Assembly (NCBI RefSeq): GCF_032854445.1
Contig: NC_088296.1
Coordinates: 23,939,604 to 24,003,603 of the forward strand
Direction: 5' to 3'
Length of the DNA: 64,000 bases
Origin: Liolophura sinensis
Taxonomy: Eukaryota > Mollusca > Polyplacophora > Chitonida > Chitonidae
In this document: piece after piece, positions 13,601 to 24,690 of the stretch
Position numbering within the stretch: position 1 is the stretch's first letter
Layout: each line of letters begins with the position of its first letter
Notes under the pieces: model-generated
What the model was told of the DNA's origin: nothing
Seen by the model: only the letters and a program-made list of their open reading frames with translations
Database searches by the model: none
Made by a program: the position numbers and the translations under genes

Positions 13601-14760
13601 GCATTTTGGTAGACAGCTCCTGAGCCATTGTTTCGCGCTGGCACGCTAATTCCCATCGGTCACAAAACTGTTTCGCTTAAGCAACGTAATAAATACCATA
13701 CTTATGTGGTGCTTGACTTTAATTTTAGAAACACTTCCCCTGGAACCTCTGTAAAAAAAATATACCCGACTTAAGCAATTGACTAAATTTAGGATTAAGT
13801 TTCGTGAAATCTGCAACCGATTGCAGAAAGCCATTTCTTACTTAAGTCAAAATTTGACATACATTTCAGACATATTTCGGGAGTCTAAAAATTTAAGATT
13901 TTGACCACCTCATAAATGTGGCCGTATTACTAATGTGTGAAAGTTACAGAAAATCACCTCGTATGAAAGAGTGCGAAAAGTTCGTAGTAAATGTGGTCTT
14001 TAATACTTTTTTCGATTTGTCTTTAAAGAGAAAAAGGCTTTTGAAATTGATTTTTGTAAGGTGAGTATTTGCGACCACCTTTTGGTACATACAGTCTTTG
14101 TGTCATAATGTTATAAATGTTACAAAAATTATGTAACACGTATTTAAATAGATATATTTGCTCCAGAATTTGGTCTTTTCAGCTGACAAATGTGTTCAAT
14201 CTTAACTTTGATCATATTTATATTGTTCATATTTTCATAAATATCATCATAATCAGATTAAATGCATATCTCTGGATATAGAATGTATGTGTTTGGATAA
14301 TATATTTACATTCAAATATATTTATTAGGCATCCATCACATCCTAATTTAGAACATTATTATGCAACGATGATAATTACTAAAATGTGGTCAAAAACACC
14401 CACCATGCAAAAATATTTTCAAATGCCCTTTTTACCAGAAAAGAAAATAAATCGAAAAAAAAAATTAAAGACCATATTCAAAGATCATAAGTTTTGACGC
14501 TCTTTCTTCTGACTTGGCACTGTTTTTATCTTTTCCTCTCCTTTAAGCGTTGTTATAAGTTGTAAATTTTGACTAAGTCAGAAACGGCTTTATGCAACCC
14601 GCCCGTGAAGTAAGTGGAGATAACTCTAGGAAAACCTATCATTCATCATTATTTTACATCCATCAATCTCCGGTAACTCTACACGCTTTTATTTTTATCC
14701 ATTTTCAGGGCAAACAATTGTGGCGGATGTTTCGCTAAATGCGTCTACAACAAGGGATAG
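7566..14760 (+). CDS. Secreted eight-cysteine peptide gene (four exons)
   Basis: Reconstructed from exons 7566-7632, 8428-8445, 10022-10103 and 14709-14760, which join without frame break into 73 codons including the TAG stop (72 residues). Residues 1 to about 19 form a signal peptide (MKNLGIFLVVVLIGMTVAFP). The mature part has eight cysteines spaced C-x8-C-x4-C-x4-C-x5-C-x4-C-x2-C-x3-C, suggesting four disulphides, and ends in NNCGGCFAKCVYNKG. All donors are GTAAGT or GTGAGT, and all acceptors follow pyrimidine tracts. From memory, the CGGC-A ending resembles a short cysteine-rich repeat found in secreted proteins of molluscs, cnidarians and lancelets; this was not checked. Function is unknown; secreted defence, matrix or signalling roles are all possible. 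No transcript support is visible. Confidence 0.75.
7928..8056. mobile_element. Small palindromic MITE in intron 1
   Basis: Left arm GCATGAAACGATCGCAGCCT, continuing AAGACTGTAACTACCATAG; the right arm reads CTTAGCCTACGATCGCAATT, so its complement repeats the left arm imperfectly. Same style as the element at 15553-15684. Confidence 0.5.
8428..8445 (+). CDS. Exon 2: 18-bp in-frame microexon
   Basis: CCCAAACAGTCACAGGAT lies between TTGCTGTTTCAG and GTGAGTATT. It enters and leaves in phase 1 and adds six residues (SQTVTG), ending in the same GGAT as exon 1. Skipping it keeps the frame, so it could be alternative or constitutive. Confidence 0.55.
8728..8815. mobile_element. Half copy of the MITE seen at 15553
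   Basis: TGCGATTGACGTAGCATTGG, then ACAGCTTTGTAAGACGGG, matches the right arm at 15632-15684 (GCGCTTGACGTAACGTTGCG, ACAGCTTTGTGAAACGGA). Confidence 0.45.
8827..9457. other. Intron 2 sequence with a lone AATAAA
   Basis: An open stretch ends at GCGTTCATCAATAAAATTG (AATAAA at 9035). It could be an alternative 3' end, but nothing else supports that. Confidence 0.25.
9458..9926. repeat. 33-bp minisatellite in intron 2
   Basis: About 14 units of AAATATCGCTTAAC-A/G-AGCCACACAAAATTTGTG. Each contains the near-palindrome CACAAAATTTGTG. The A/G site reads A-A-G-A-G-G twice in succession, showing a six-unit (198-bp) block duplication. Because 33 is a multiple of three and the unit has no stop in several frames, open frames of 138-164 codons appear on both strands; these are not genes. 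It ends ~95 bp before exon 3. Confidence 0.95.
10022..10103 (+). CDS. Exon 3: cysteine-rich core
   Basis: Acceptor TTTTTAACTCTTCAG at 10007-10021, donor CAA|GTAAGT at 10104. Enters in phase 1, leaves in phase 2. Encodes CPPGVRVHDC and the next three cysteines (five in total). Confidence 0.75.
10590..10732 (+). mobile_element. SINE family 1, 5'-truncated (intron 3)
   Basis: CCAGCAACCTGCGGGTGC, CTGGCCGCCGTCGTATAAGT, GAAATATCCTTGAGTACGGC and an AAATAAATAAAT tail. Confidence 0.85.
10740..12780. other. Intron 3, no supported gene
   Basis: AT-rich. A block at 12085-12115 (GGTGCATGTAGCCCGGTCGC) resembles one at 22058-22085 (GGTGCGCGTAGGCCGGGTGC), suggesting another dispersed repeat. Short frames on both strands lack support. 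Confidence 0.4.
12788..12836 (+). mobile_element. SINE family 1 tail fragment
   Basis: GTGGAAATTCTTGAGTATCG, CGTAAATGAACA and an AAATAAAT run resemble the family 1 3' end. Confidence 0.4.
13408..13640 (-). mobile_element. SINE family 1, nearly full length (intron 3)
   Basis: From the T-rich tail end at 13408 through GATTGGTGTTTTACGCCATA, ACGACGGCGGCCAGCATT and CATCCGCAGGCTGCTG to TGGACTTGAACTTACAGCG and CTCCTGAGCCATTG. The head is degraded. Confidence 0.8.
13815..14605. mobile_element. Large foldback element in intron 3
   Basis: The left arm (GCAGAAAGCCATTTCTTACT at 13821, GTGGTCTTTAATACTTTTTT near 13995, GCGACCACC near 14075) is matched in reverse complement by the right arm (GACTAAGTCAGAAACGGCTT ending ~14594, AAATTAAAGACCATATTC near 14470, GGTCAAAAACACCCACC near 14390). 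Arms are ~280 bp and perhaps 70-75% alike by eye, around a ~220-bp AT-rich centre. No protein is encoded, so it is non-autonomous. Confidence 0.75.
14709..14760 (+). CDS. Exon 4: terminal CGGC motif and stop
   Basis: Acceptor TTTTTATCCATTTTCAG directly precedes GGCAAACAATTG. Phase 2 entry completes a lysine codon; seventeen residues including three cysteines (NNCGGCFAKC) precede TAG at 14758. Confidence 0.75.
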
Positions 14761-14991
14761 TGAGAAGAGCAAACCGGGCGGCTATTTCCTCTGACCATGA
14801 TTCTCAGTTTTTGACATCTTTTATCCGCGGAACACGCATGCGCATAGACATGTGCTTTATAAACCAAATACTCTCTATAATTACATAAAAATTTAACTGT
14901 TCTGCTAAAAATGAACATTGAATTTCATGTGATTGCATGTTAAATATGATGACAAGACAGCATTTTGAGTAATCCTAGACCAGTGGCGTCT

Positions 14992-14997
14992 AATAAA
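14992..14997 (+). terminator. Possible polyadenylation signal
   Basis: First AATAAA after the stop of the cysteine-rich peptide gene, 232 bp downstream. Another lies at about 15090. Confidence 0.3.
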
Positions 14998-15084
14998 TTG
15001 CAATCAACGACACTGTTTTTTTTGTTATCTAATTCTGCTTCAGACACGGTGCTAGTGGGCTACTATTTATGCATTAACATGAAC

Positions 15085-15195
15085 AGTTAAATAAAACCCT
15101 AACTGAGCTAAACTGACAAGAGGCCGTATTTCATCGGTTACGTGTGACCATTTGTCGCTTATCACACTGTCGTCGCTGCTCTGGTTTTACTCTCT
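15085..15195 (-). repeat. Dispersed repeat family P, minus copy
   Basis: ACAAGAGGCCGTATTTCATC, GTGTGACCATTTGTCGC and GCTCTGGTTTTACTCTCTTT are the reverse complement of the copy at 2950. Confidence 0.65.
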
Positions 15196-15552
15196 TTGCT
15201 GTACATCTTTAATTATATTTTCGCCTTCAAACCATATTACTGGCTTATGTTACCGCTTTCATTTTCCACTGGAAACAATAATTGACTCTCAGGTAGTGAT
15301 CTCAACATAGACAGAGGCTTTCAGTGATTTGTTTCGCAGGTTGGATGAATATGTCCCATGAACTTCAAACTTACAAGATTTACCGTGTATGTAAACTAGT
15401 AAATAAAGACTAAACGACTGAAACCTGTTTTGTATCATCTTGAATGATTTCATCTGATTAAGTACGATCCAGTTAAGTTTTTTTAAAATTTGGAAATTTG
15501 CGTTTCAATTTTTGCAGTCATTATAGGTTACTTCTTATCATTGTCCAGAATC

Positions 15553-15684
15553 TGAGGCTCGTTTTACGAAACAGTTGTAAGTTACTCCTGGTTACCCCTG
15601 GTGTACATACAACGAAAGGATACGTCACCATGGTAATTGCGCTTGACGTAACGTTGCGACAGCTTTGTGAAACGGACCCCAGTA
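15553..15684. mobile_element. Palindromic MITE
   Basis: The left end CTCGTTTTACGAAACAGTTG (TAAGTTAC follows) matches the reverse complement of the right end (GTCCGTTTCACAAAGCTGTC, then GCAACGTTAC), with CCATGGTAATTGCG inside. About 130 bp; open frames across it on both strands reflect the palindrome. Confidence 0.55.
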
Positions 15685-15689
15685 TTTCA

Positions 15690-16600
15690 TGTGAAAAATA
15701 TTTAGGTAAGTTGTTGGCAAACTTACAAAGTCGGATCCCCAGTGGCAATGTGATATTGTGGCGTTGTACTACAGAGAGAGATGGCCTTTTGCCATCAATA
15801 TTTCCTGACATATAGCTATGCCCTTATATAGTCGGTCAAGGCAAAACACTTTATCATGTATGATTGACAAATTTCCTGACTTAAAGCTGTAGCCTGACTA
15901 GTAAGACTGGGTTCGTATTTATAAAACAACCTAAGACATAATTTATAAATTACAATGGTTAACAAGCCAAACTAAGAATAGTAAAGAGCTCAAACTGACG
16001 TTGGTGCATTGTTCCACAGGAAAGAATCAGTGGGCAAATTTTAAACTCCCTACAGCAAAACATTTTAATTGTAGTTGTGTTTGAATTTGGGATTTAAGAC
16101 GTTTAATAAATACGGAAGCTAGTCTCGAGTCTGCGTCCTCACTAGATAGTTTTGGGCTAATGGTTTAACACTTCCATGCAGTGGGGTTTTCCAGTTTGAA
16201 GACGCAGTAAGTAGTCTAACCAAGTGCATGGCTCCAAGGTCTTCAGGAGAACTCGATAATAGGGAAATTTTTATTTTAATGAAACCCGAAGTTGTGTGTA
16301 ACAAGTTCTGAAGAATCGCCTGCCTGTCTTTGTAAGGAAACAGAAAACCGTTCGGCCTAAAAAATTCTCTTTCTCACAAAATGTAGCCAACTTGCCAGCA
16401 CCTACTTTTTATAACGGAAGTTTGATTTGTCCCAGACATCAATTCGTACATCCCTTCTATCTGATCTTGGAGCCCTGTTGGCAAGAAGCGGCCGACAAGG
16501 CTCGTATATTACCGTTTGTACATTCTAATGTTCGCTATTGAAGATTACTCGTCTTCCACCAGTCTTGTGTACATACATCTGCGTCCCACGTCGGAACGTC
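15690..16600. other. No supported feature
   Basis: Ordinary AT-rich sequence on both strands. Confidence 0.45.
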
Positions 16601-16601
16601 T

Positions 16602-16740
16602 GTCAGTAACTTGACAAAAGTCGGTGGTTTAAGTCGAGCTTAACGGTTTCCTCTCCCATAAAACTGACGATGCTAGAATAAGCAGGAGTGTTTTTAGAAT
16701 GACGTTAACTGCCAAAAAAGATAATAAATAAAATAAATGA
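16602..16740 (+). mobile_element. Variant SINE related to family 1
   Basis: GTCTGTCAGTAACTTGAC, AAAGTCGGTGGTTTAAGTC, GGTTTCCTCTCCCATAAAAC and ATAATAAATAAAATAAATGA follow the same order as family 1 but differ in sequence, so it is probably a sister subfamily. Confidence 0.5.
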
Positions 16741-16839
16741 AGCCCTGTTATCTGATATTTTTCTCTCAGTTCGCGTCTACTTAAGCACAAAAATAAAAGT
16801 TTTCACATATGTGTAAAGCCGCGGGGGCGTGCAGAGCAC

Positions 16840-16860
16840 GGAGGGTGGGGGTGGGGGGTG
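16840..16860 (+). other. G-rich tract
   Basis: GGAGGGTGGGGGTGGGGGGT could fold as a G-quadruplex (G runs of 3, 5 and 6). Confidence 0.5.
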
Positions 16861-16889
16861 TCTGTATGGCCTTGTGGTTAGCATACTGC

Positions 16890-17607
16890 AGTCTGTTACT
16901 GTAGTTAGCATACTTTTAGCCAGTTGTTTATATTCAGCTCTCTAAAACCAGTCATACTCGATATCAAAATTGCCTTTAGCCAGTGACAACCAAAGCTACA
17001 CACACTGACATGTTGAACTTCCATATTATTACAAAGAAAATGCAGTTAGAATACATTTTACACACCAAGAAGCAGTTAGAGCAAACTACACGCTATAACA
17101 CAGCTTACATTACTTTCTCTGGAACTTGACTAAATCGCCACATTTCCCAGCATCCACCATTAAATCCATATTGCCGTGAGATAATATACTACAAGGGATA
17201 AAATAAAATTCATCTATTAAGGTTATATTATACTAAAACCTGTAAACAATTCGGAATATAACAGTGTCAGTAACAGGGTTTACAATTAAGGCGATAGCAG
17301 TTTAGGTAACTGGTGTCGCCCTCCGTCAAAACATGTTGAACTCCGCCCACTACCCAGCACGAAACAGTTGTTTTATATTTATGACGTCGCCCGAGGCAAT
17401 AAGCTCTTCTTGTCGAAACTAAGCTTATGGAGTTTTACATTGTGAATTAGAAAAAAGTATTCTAACTGCATTTTCTTTATACTAATATGGACGTTCAACA
17501 TGTCAGTGTGTAGAACTTTGGTTGTCACTGGCTAAAGGCAATTTTGGTATCGAGTATGACTACTTTTAGAGAACTGAATATACGCGAGTGGCTAAAAGAA
17601 ACAGACT
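16890..17607. mobile_element. Long-terminal-inverted-repeat DNA element, ~720 bp
   Basis: The left arm (AGTCTGTT at 16890, TAGCCAGTTG, GTCATACTCGATATCAAAAT, TGCCTTTAGCCAGTGACAAC, CTGACATGTTGAACTTCCAT, AAAATGCAGTTAGAATAC to ~17050) is repeated in reverse complement at ~17455-17607 with few mismatches. The better-matched inner ~100 bp look over 90% alike. The centre holds no transposase frame. The match quality suggests a young non-autonomous element. Confidence 0.85.
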
Positions 17608-17815
17608 ATAATGAGGCACATAACCCAGCAGCCTCTCACCGATGCTTTTGTTGTGAGTTCAAGTCCAGCTGAAGCTCCCTTCCTCTCCCGCCCTACGCCA
17701 GTGGGAAGGTCTGCAATTAAGGAATCTGCGGATGGCCGTGAGTCCCGTCAGGGTGAAAAATTCTTGAGTACGGCGCAAAACACCAAATAAATAAATAAAT
17801 AAATAAAAAAAAAAC
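17608..17815 (+). mobile_element. SINE family 1 with internal deletion
   Basis: AACCCAGCAGCCTCTCACCG, GTGAGTTCAAGTCCAGCTGA and AATCTGCGGATGGCCGTGAG, then straight to GAAAAATTCTTGAGTACGGC and an AAAT tail; the GGAAACC to GTATAAG block is missing. It abuts the inverted-repeat element to the left. Confidence 0.8.
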
Positions 17816-18322
17816 AATTAACATATGACAGTATGCCAATAATAATAATAATAACAGTATACAAAGAGGATCCTTTGGGGAAAGTGCAGTTGATGTGCTG
17901 ACAAGTTCTCAGCTTTAGGCGTGTCGCTAAGCTATCACAAATAGTCTCACACGTTCAATTTGAACAGTGCATATACTTATATGGTTTGAAAGTCTAACAG
18001 CGCATTTCATAGTGCTAATGAGACTATGAGAAATTTATGTACGATAAACTGACCCGAAATTTTGTTATCGTGGTAAAAGAATTATACAGTATTTTAAAAT
18101 CCGTTAAAAATGCAACTAAAACAAGTTGAGTAATATTTTGTCTGTATGAAATATGTGCTAGCCATCATGCAAAATATCATGGTGACCTTTTTGTAAGTGA
18201 GGTTCAAATAGGACAATTATTCTATAGTTCTATCGTGTAGTCAGACAACAATTATTACACTGTTCTCGCAGACTTGCTGGGTTTAATCATGGGTTTTGCT
18301 ACACGTTATAGCTGTATCAACA
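17816..18322. other. No supported feature
   Basis: AT-rich spacer before the first H3 promoter; AATAATAATAATAA microsatellite at ~17840. Confidence 0.4.
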
Positions 18323-18987
<665 letters not shown>

Positions 18988-19021
18988 ACAGCTGACCAAC
19001 ACCCCCAACACATCTTCCAAC

Positions 19022-19063
19022 GGTCCTTTTCAGGACCAAACAAATCTTCCCGAAAGAACCTTT
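19022..19063 (+). terminator. H3 gene 1 3' stem-loop and U7-type element
   Basis: GGTCCTTTTCAGGACC (19022-19037) forms the six-pair stem and TTTC loop bound by SLBP. CGAAAGAACC at 19051 is the purine-rich downstream element expected to pair with U7 snRNA. Confidence 0.95.
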
Positions 19064-19403
19064 CTAAGCTAAGAACACCCAACCACCAGTCTTTTGTCCC
19101 TCATAATTGCTTTTACTGTTGCACTATGGAGGCACGTCGGAAAGGTTGTCCCTGAACCACCGGCTTGTTTATGTTTAAATTGTCCTTGTACATTTCATTT
19201 CTCAGTAATACCGCACCCTATTTCCACAGTACCATGCAGTATTGTTTGGTGTCGTCTCGTCGACAACGGAAAAGATCTTCAAAATCTTTTCCGACTCTTC
19301 ACTTCATCCAAATGGTCAGCAGCAATTCAAATGGAATGTTTTTGTTTGATCCACAGTTCTGGAGCATCAAGATCTGAGATCTGTTTCATTCTCCCCAGCT
19401 TAT

Positions 19404-20290
19404 TAACAATCTAACCAACCTAATCGCATCAAGAGAGGAATAATATCTACCGTAACAAAACGAGCCATACAGACATCCAGCATCAACCTCCAAGAAGAAA
19501 TAAATCACCTCAAAACAGCCTTCACCACCCAAAACCGATACCCCCCCCCCCACAATTAGTGGAGAGAACGATCAGTAAAACTCAATCCAGCTAACAGGAC
19601 CAGAGCAACGAGACCCGACCACCTCAATATATATATATAACCATTCCGTATATAGGCACCCCAAGCTACCAGATAAGACTCCTGCATGACAAACTGAACA
19701 TACAAACCACGTTTACCTCCGCCTTTAACCTCGAAACCCTACTCAAAAGCCAATGGAAAGAAACAGCCAACCCATAGGGAAGAACCCAAAGAGTCTGTGT
19801 ACAGCATTAATTGTGACTGTCAACGGCAATACATTGGAGAAACCGGCAGACCACTCAAAATCAGAATTGCAGAGCACAAGGCCTCAGTAGAAAAATTAGA
19901 TGGAAAATCAGCCCTCAGTGACCATATCAGAGCCCATCCAGAACACCAACTCCAATGGAACACAGTTCATACCCTACAGAACAACCAGTCAGACTACAAA
20001 AGAAGGAAACTGCTGGAAGCCATCATAATCCACAGCTCAACCAAGACAGCGGGTACCACCTACCGAGCGCCTATAATGACCTCATCAGATTAGACAGTGA
20101 CCGCCTTAAACCCTGAAGCCATTATCTATGATACATTGTTGTCTGTTTTGACACCACTCACTCTCTGTTTGTTGTCTTTGTATGTCCATATGGTTTCATA
20201 ACGATGTAAGAACCTACGTCGAAACGTCACCAACAAAATATATCCAGGAGTTGTTATCCATAAGTAATGCCTATGTCAATCTATTCCCAG
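19404..20290 (+). pseudogene. Penelope-like retroelement 3' fragment (GIY-YIG)
   Basis: The open part 19797-20093 encodes VYSINCDCQRQYIGETGRPL, then RIAEH, the GIY-YIG nuclease signature in the cysteine-flanked form of Penelope-like elements. Upstream, 19431-19530 reads KRGIISTVTKRAIQT and QEEINHLKTAF, and 19637-19780 reads PYIGTPSYQIRLLHDKLNIQ, the linker between reverse transcriptase and nuclease. These three pieces lie in different frames, with a TAG at 19775 and a C run at ~19540. The element is therefore 5'-truncated (no reverse transcriptase core seen) and dead. The AACCTACGTCGAAACGTCAC stretch near 20210 probably belongs to its 3' end. It lies inside H3 unit 1. Confidence 0.85.
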
Positions 20291-21010
20291 CTTAGCATTC
20301 AGAAATACTTGTTAATGTGGAAGCTAAACTTGCACCGATCTCAGAGCTATGGATCAACATACATCGTTCAATTCTGTTAGACAGGTCATACGTGTGCTTG
20401 ACATTTCTCTTTTTCAAATATATTTACGCTATGCTAAGATAATCTTGTAAGACAATGGCATAGACAAGAACGTGCCGAACTTTCTAGATTTTAAAGTTAA
20501 TGACAGGCAATGACACAAAACAGGCCTTGTTCGTCATTTTAGGGCACCCTGTCCATATTTTTGGAAAACACAGTTTCAAATTAATCATCCAAAGTTTATG
20601 GTTTATGCCGGTTACATTTGTTTAGCTGTTTAATGGTACGAAATATGATTTTTTTTAAACGCACAGTTCGGGAGCCCTACATTATCACATGAATGTTGTT
20701 TTGTATGATAATTTATGCATGAATATGATAACTGTTAAGAGATATGTATTTTTAGTCCATGCCATTGTCCTTAATTATGTCCTTAACATAATTAGATTAA
20801 TCGTCATTACTGATGATTTCATATATGTTGTATATATTCACCGTGAAATGTTGTATATATTCACCGTTAAATAACGATTGTTTTGAGCCTTTTATATTTG
20901 GGATGTCTTTAGTAAAAAGCAAGAGATGGTCAAATGCAAGGTTGGTGATCATGTGACATCAGGAGACCCTTAACAGCTGAGCTCAGCTGATCAATTCATT
21001 CACATATATT
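20291..21010. other. No supported feature
   Basis: AT-rich; short open frame at 20689-20874 is low-complexity and unsupported. Confidence 0.4.
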
Positions 21011-21244
21011 TCATAAATGAAAGTCCCCCATGATGTCCTTCAAACAGCTACACAGGTGGTCCAGACGTCCGGCATTGAATCTAAAGCTGACATAGAGACA
21101 CCTACAGATTATGTCGTCCACGCAGCCTTTGTCTTTACAAGACGATGATGACTGACATCCGCAGCTTATGCTTTGTGAGAGTGGCTTGTCACAACCAGCA
21201 CCTGACCCTTGTCTGGCCGTGTGTGTCACAAAGAGAATATATAG
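21011..21244 (-). CDS. Antisense cysteine-rich terminal exon (unit 1)
   Basis: The minus strand has a long pyrimidine tract (CCCCCCTCCCCTTCCCC, 21261-21277 complement) ending in CCCACTGCAG at 21245, followed by 77 open codons to TGA. The residues are cysteine-rich: GCDKPLSQSISCGCQ, SCKDKGCVDDIICRCL and LDHLCSCLKDIMG, ten cysteines in all. The same block, with the exon border at the matching place, occurs after H3 gene 2 (24490-24690) and gene 3 (26650-26862), where it is broken. That conservation, and the acceptor, suggest the last coding exon of a minus-strand gene copied with the H3 unit. No earlier exons were found. The family is not recognised, and it could itself be a fossil. Confidence 0.45.
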   Translation of the reverse strand, partial: LYILFVTHTARQGSGAGCDKPLSQSISCGCQSSSSCKDKGCVDDIICRCLYVSFRFNAGRLDHLCSCLKDIMGDFHL

Positions 21245-21491
21245 CTGCAGTGGGTGGAAGGGGAAGGGGAGGGGGGATCATTTCAATCAAAATTCTTCAG
21301 TACGCATTAACACATGATTTTTCCGTTCTCCAAACTGCTACAATACCAAATACACTAAACATAATGATATCCGCTGATGTCTGGAGGCTACTGAAGGTAT
21401 GAACAGCTTAAGGAAGGAATCAATGACCTAAGCATCATTAGAATGACCATGGATTTTGGGGATTGTTTTACAGAGAAAAATGATGATAAAT

Positions 21492-21775
21492 TATCAGACG
21501 TTTGCAGTTAACAGTATGGGCCATATTTTGGTACCATGATAAGTTTTCAGACGTTTTCAGGTAACAGTACGGGCTATATTTTGGTACCATGATAAGTTTT
21601 CAGACGTTTTCATTTAACAGTATGGGCCATATTTTGGTACCATGATAAGTTTTCAGACGTTTTCAGGTAACAGTACGGGCTATATTTTGGTACCATGATA
21701 AGTTTTCAGACGTTTTCATTTAACAGTATGGGCCATATTTTGGTGCCATGATCAATTTTCAATACGCTGTATAAT
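21492..21775. repeat. 53-bp array, five copies, alternating variants
   Basis: Unit: TTTTCAGACGTTTTC, TAACAGTATGGGCCAT and ATTTTGGTACCATGATAAG. Copies alternate between AACAGTATGGGCCAT and AACAGTACGGGCTAT, so the true period is 106 bp. Units 2 and 3 of the H3 cluster hold a single copy of this module. Confidence 0.9.
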
Positions 21776-23424
21776 ATTAGATACGTTGGAGTATAGGTGT
21801 AGTTGTATATAACATTACTTAAATGAATTTACAGTAATGATTAAGTGGTGTGAGATAATCAAAATACATGCATTCACATCATTATACCAACATTATACCC
21901 CCATACATTCCACCTTTCAATTTAAATATTTTTACAGAAATAAACGATCAACTCCAACTCGCGTCTCCAGGACATGCATGAAATACCTGCATGTAGCAAT
22001 TCATTACGTTGAACAAAAACCTTAGGGGAAGCATCCGGTACAGTGTAGCTGCCAGTCGGTGCGCGTAGGCCGGGTGCGACAGTTGCGCTTTCATAATTAA
22101 TGACTTGACATAATGTGATAACAATATGGCACTGTTGATCTTCGATAATTATGATGATGTGCTTTACCTGATAACAGTACGGCACTATCGATCTTCCATA
22201 ATTTACAATACGTATCGAATACAAGATGATCGCTTAACTGTTTTTACATAGACGAATTGCCGTTATAATAACAAACGCTGTACTATAACACAAACAGATT
22301 TTCCGTGCATTTATGTTACCACTAGTTTTCCGTAGTTACAGACAATGTAATTGCATGAATACACTTATCCTTGACGTGGGCAATTGCCCACATGAACATA
22401 TTTAAATTCGTGAAAGAGTAATGTAGAACTCCAGACAAATGTTCCAAACGTGCTACCATACATTTAAACTGCACGACTAGGCTTGAATGAAGATTACAAA
22501 CTCAAACTGCTACACTTCCGCCTGCTAACTGCAGGAAATTATTATATTCAGTACCTAATTAACTTTTATCTGACAAGATTTTTCTGCAAAATGTTAAACA
22601 CAAACAACAATGAGAAAAGTGCGCTCGATAGCACACGATCACGTGTGACGTGGTTATCGTATGCACAAACGCTAAATTTAATTATGAATCTAATATTTCC
22701 ATGTATGATAAACACGCAACCCTTGACATACAAAGGTAAACTATGATCTTTGGGATGAGACTACATGAAATTTATATAAGTACATACCTGCAAGTAGGAA
22801 TTTATTATGTGAAACAAAACCCTTGGTGAAGTATCACGTACAGTATGTAGACCACCTGGTGCAACCAAAATACGGAGTTTCACTAAGCGGTCACGGACTT
22901 TCAATTTGCCACAAACGTACATTCATAATACAAGTCTTCACATTTACTTTAGTGCTGTATATTTTTGGAGCTAAATCTGCCAGGCTCTGACATCATTACA
23001 AAAAGTATTATATATTTACTTAAGCAAGAATCAAATACATAATTATATAAATCATGATTTATTTCAGTCAAAAAGGAAATAGCCTACGTTATAACCGTAG
23101 AAAATGTAGAACAGAACAACTTTTACAGATAATATGAACAAATTAAGCCTAATAGCTTGTTACAGTCACAAACAAACAGTTTAACGATCAATTTACAATC
23201 ACTTGAAATTTAAAACATCAGAAAATATTGTCTTCAAACTATAAACATTGCAAAATCACATCTATTTTTATTGACACAAAAATATGTTTAAATATGTAAA
23301 TATGTATTTGACGCCATATGTTTAATGCACTTTTGATGGTAACAGCAATTTTACACAATGACAGTTCTGTCAAATTTGCTACAGGTGTTTGGTCCATTTC
23401 ACTGTCATGCATGGATTGCTCATG
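21776..23424. other. AT-rich spacer with a dispersed duplication
   Basis: 21976-22080 (GAAATACCTGCATGTAGCAA, GAACAAAAACCTTAGGGGAA) and 22765-22875 (ACATACCTGCAAGTAGGAAT, GAAACAAAACCCTTGGTGAA) are diverged copies ~790 bp apart. A local duplication (GATAACAATATGGCACTG, GATAACAGTACGGCACTA) lies at 22100-22200. No gene. Confidence 0.5.
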
Positions 23425-24088
<664 letters not shown>

Positions 24089-24122
24089 ACTGCAGACCAA
24101 ACGCGTCCACAAATCTTCCAAC

Positions 24123-24165
24123 GGTCCTTTTCAGGGCCAAACAATTCTTTACGAAAGAGGCTTTC
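24123..24165 (+). terminator. H3 gene 2 3' stem-loop and U7-type element
   Basis: GGTCCTTTTCAGGGCC (24123-24138) has one T-G wobble in the stem in place of the T-A pair of the other copies. ACGAAAGAGGCTTTC follows at 24151. Confidence 0.9.
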
Positions 24166-24489
24166 TAGGCTAAGCACATCCTACGAACTGTGGCATTCTG
24201 TATCCCTCAAAAGGAATTTAACACATCAGTTCAATTAAGACTATGCCATCTGCGTTTGGTCCATATTAATGGGGCCACATACATAATTTGAGTACCTACT
24301 TTACTTAAATCAACATAGTACTTGATCACTTACGATAAATTATATAATCTCCACCCCCGCCCCGCCCCACGAACACACATTCCCACTTCCCCGAGACTTC
24401 CACCACACCAAGCCCCATCACACACGTACATCCTTACAGAAATCCACCCACACTAAAACTTCTTTACTGTGTTAAGCTCTCTGTTCATA
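24166..24489. other. Spacer with C-rich stretch
   Basis: C-rich, G-poor run near 24350-24440 (CCCCCGCCCCGCCCCAC); otherwise nothing. Confidence 0.4.
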
Positions 24490-24690
24490 GCTCCATGCTG
24501 TACACAATGGTCCATCGGCCCAGCAGGGGATGTACAGCTGACAGCCGAGACACACGTACACTATGTCATCCAAACAGATTTATATACTTTATCTCAAGAT
24601 TGTGATGTTCTCAACTTCTATTCTCGGAGAGTGATCCGTCACAATCAACACCTGGTCCCCATTAAGTATGTTGTGTCTAACACGAAACAG
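24490..24690 (-). pseudogene. Broken copy of antisense cysteine-rich exon (unit 2)
   Basis: The minus strand keeps the acceptor (GGCCTTTGCAG at 24691) and the blocks GGACCAGGTGTTGATTGTGA and CTGTCAGCTGTACATC. The frame used in unit 1 meets TGA codons within about 30 residues, and the DDIICRC stretch is lost. Confidence 0.5.

Noticed and set aside
15498-15815. 105-codon plus and 96-codon minus frames
   Set aside because: They cover the palindromic MITE and mirror each other.
21011-21244. Relation of the antisense cysteine-rich exon to the peptide gene at 7566
   Set aside because: Both are cysteine-rich, but the spacing patterns do not match.
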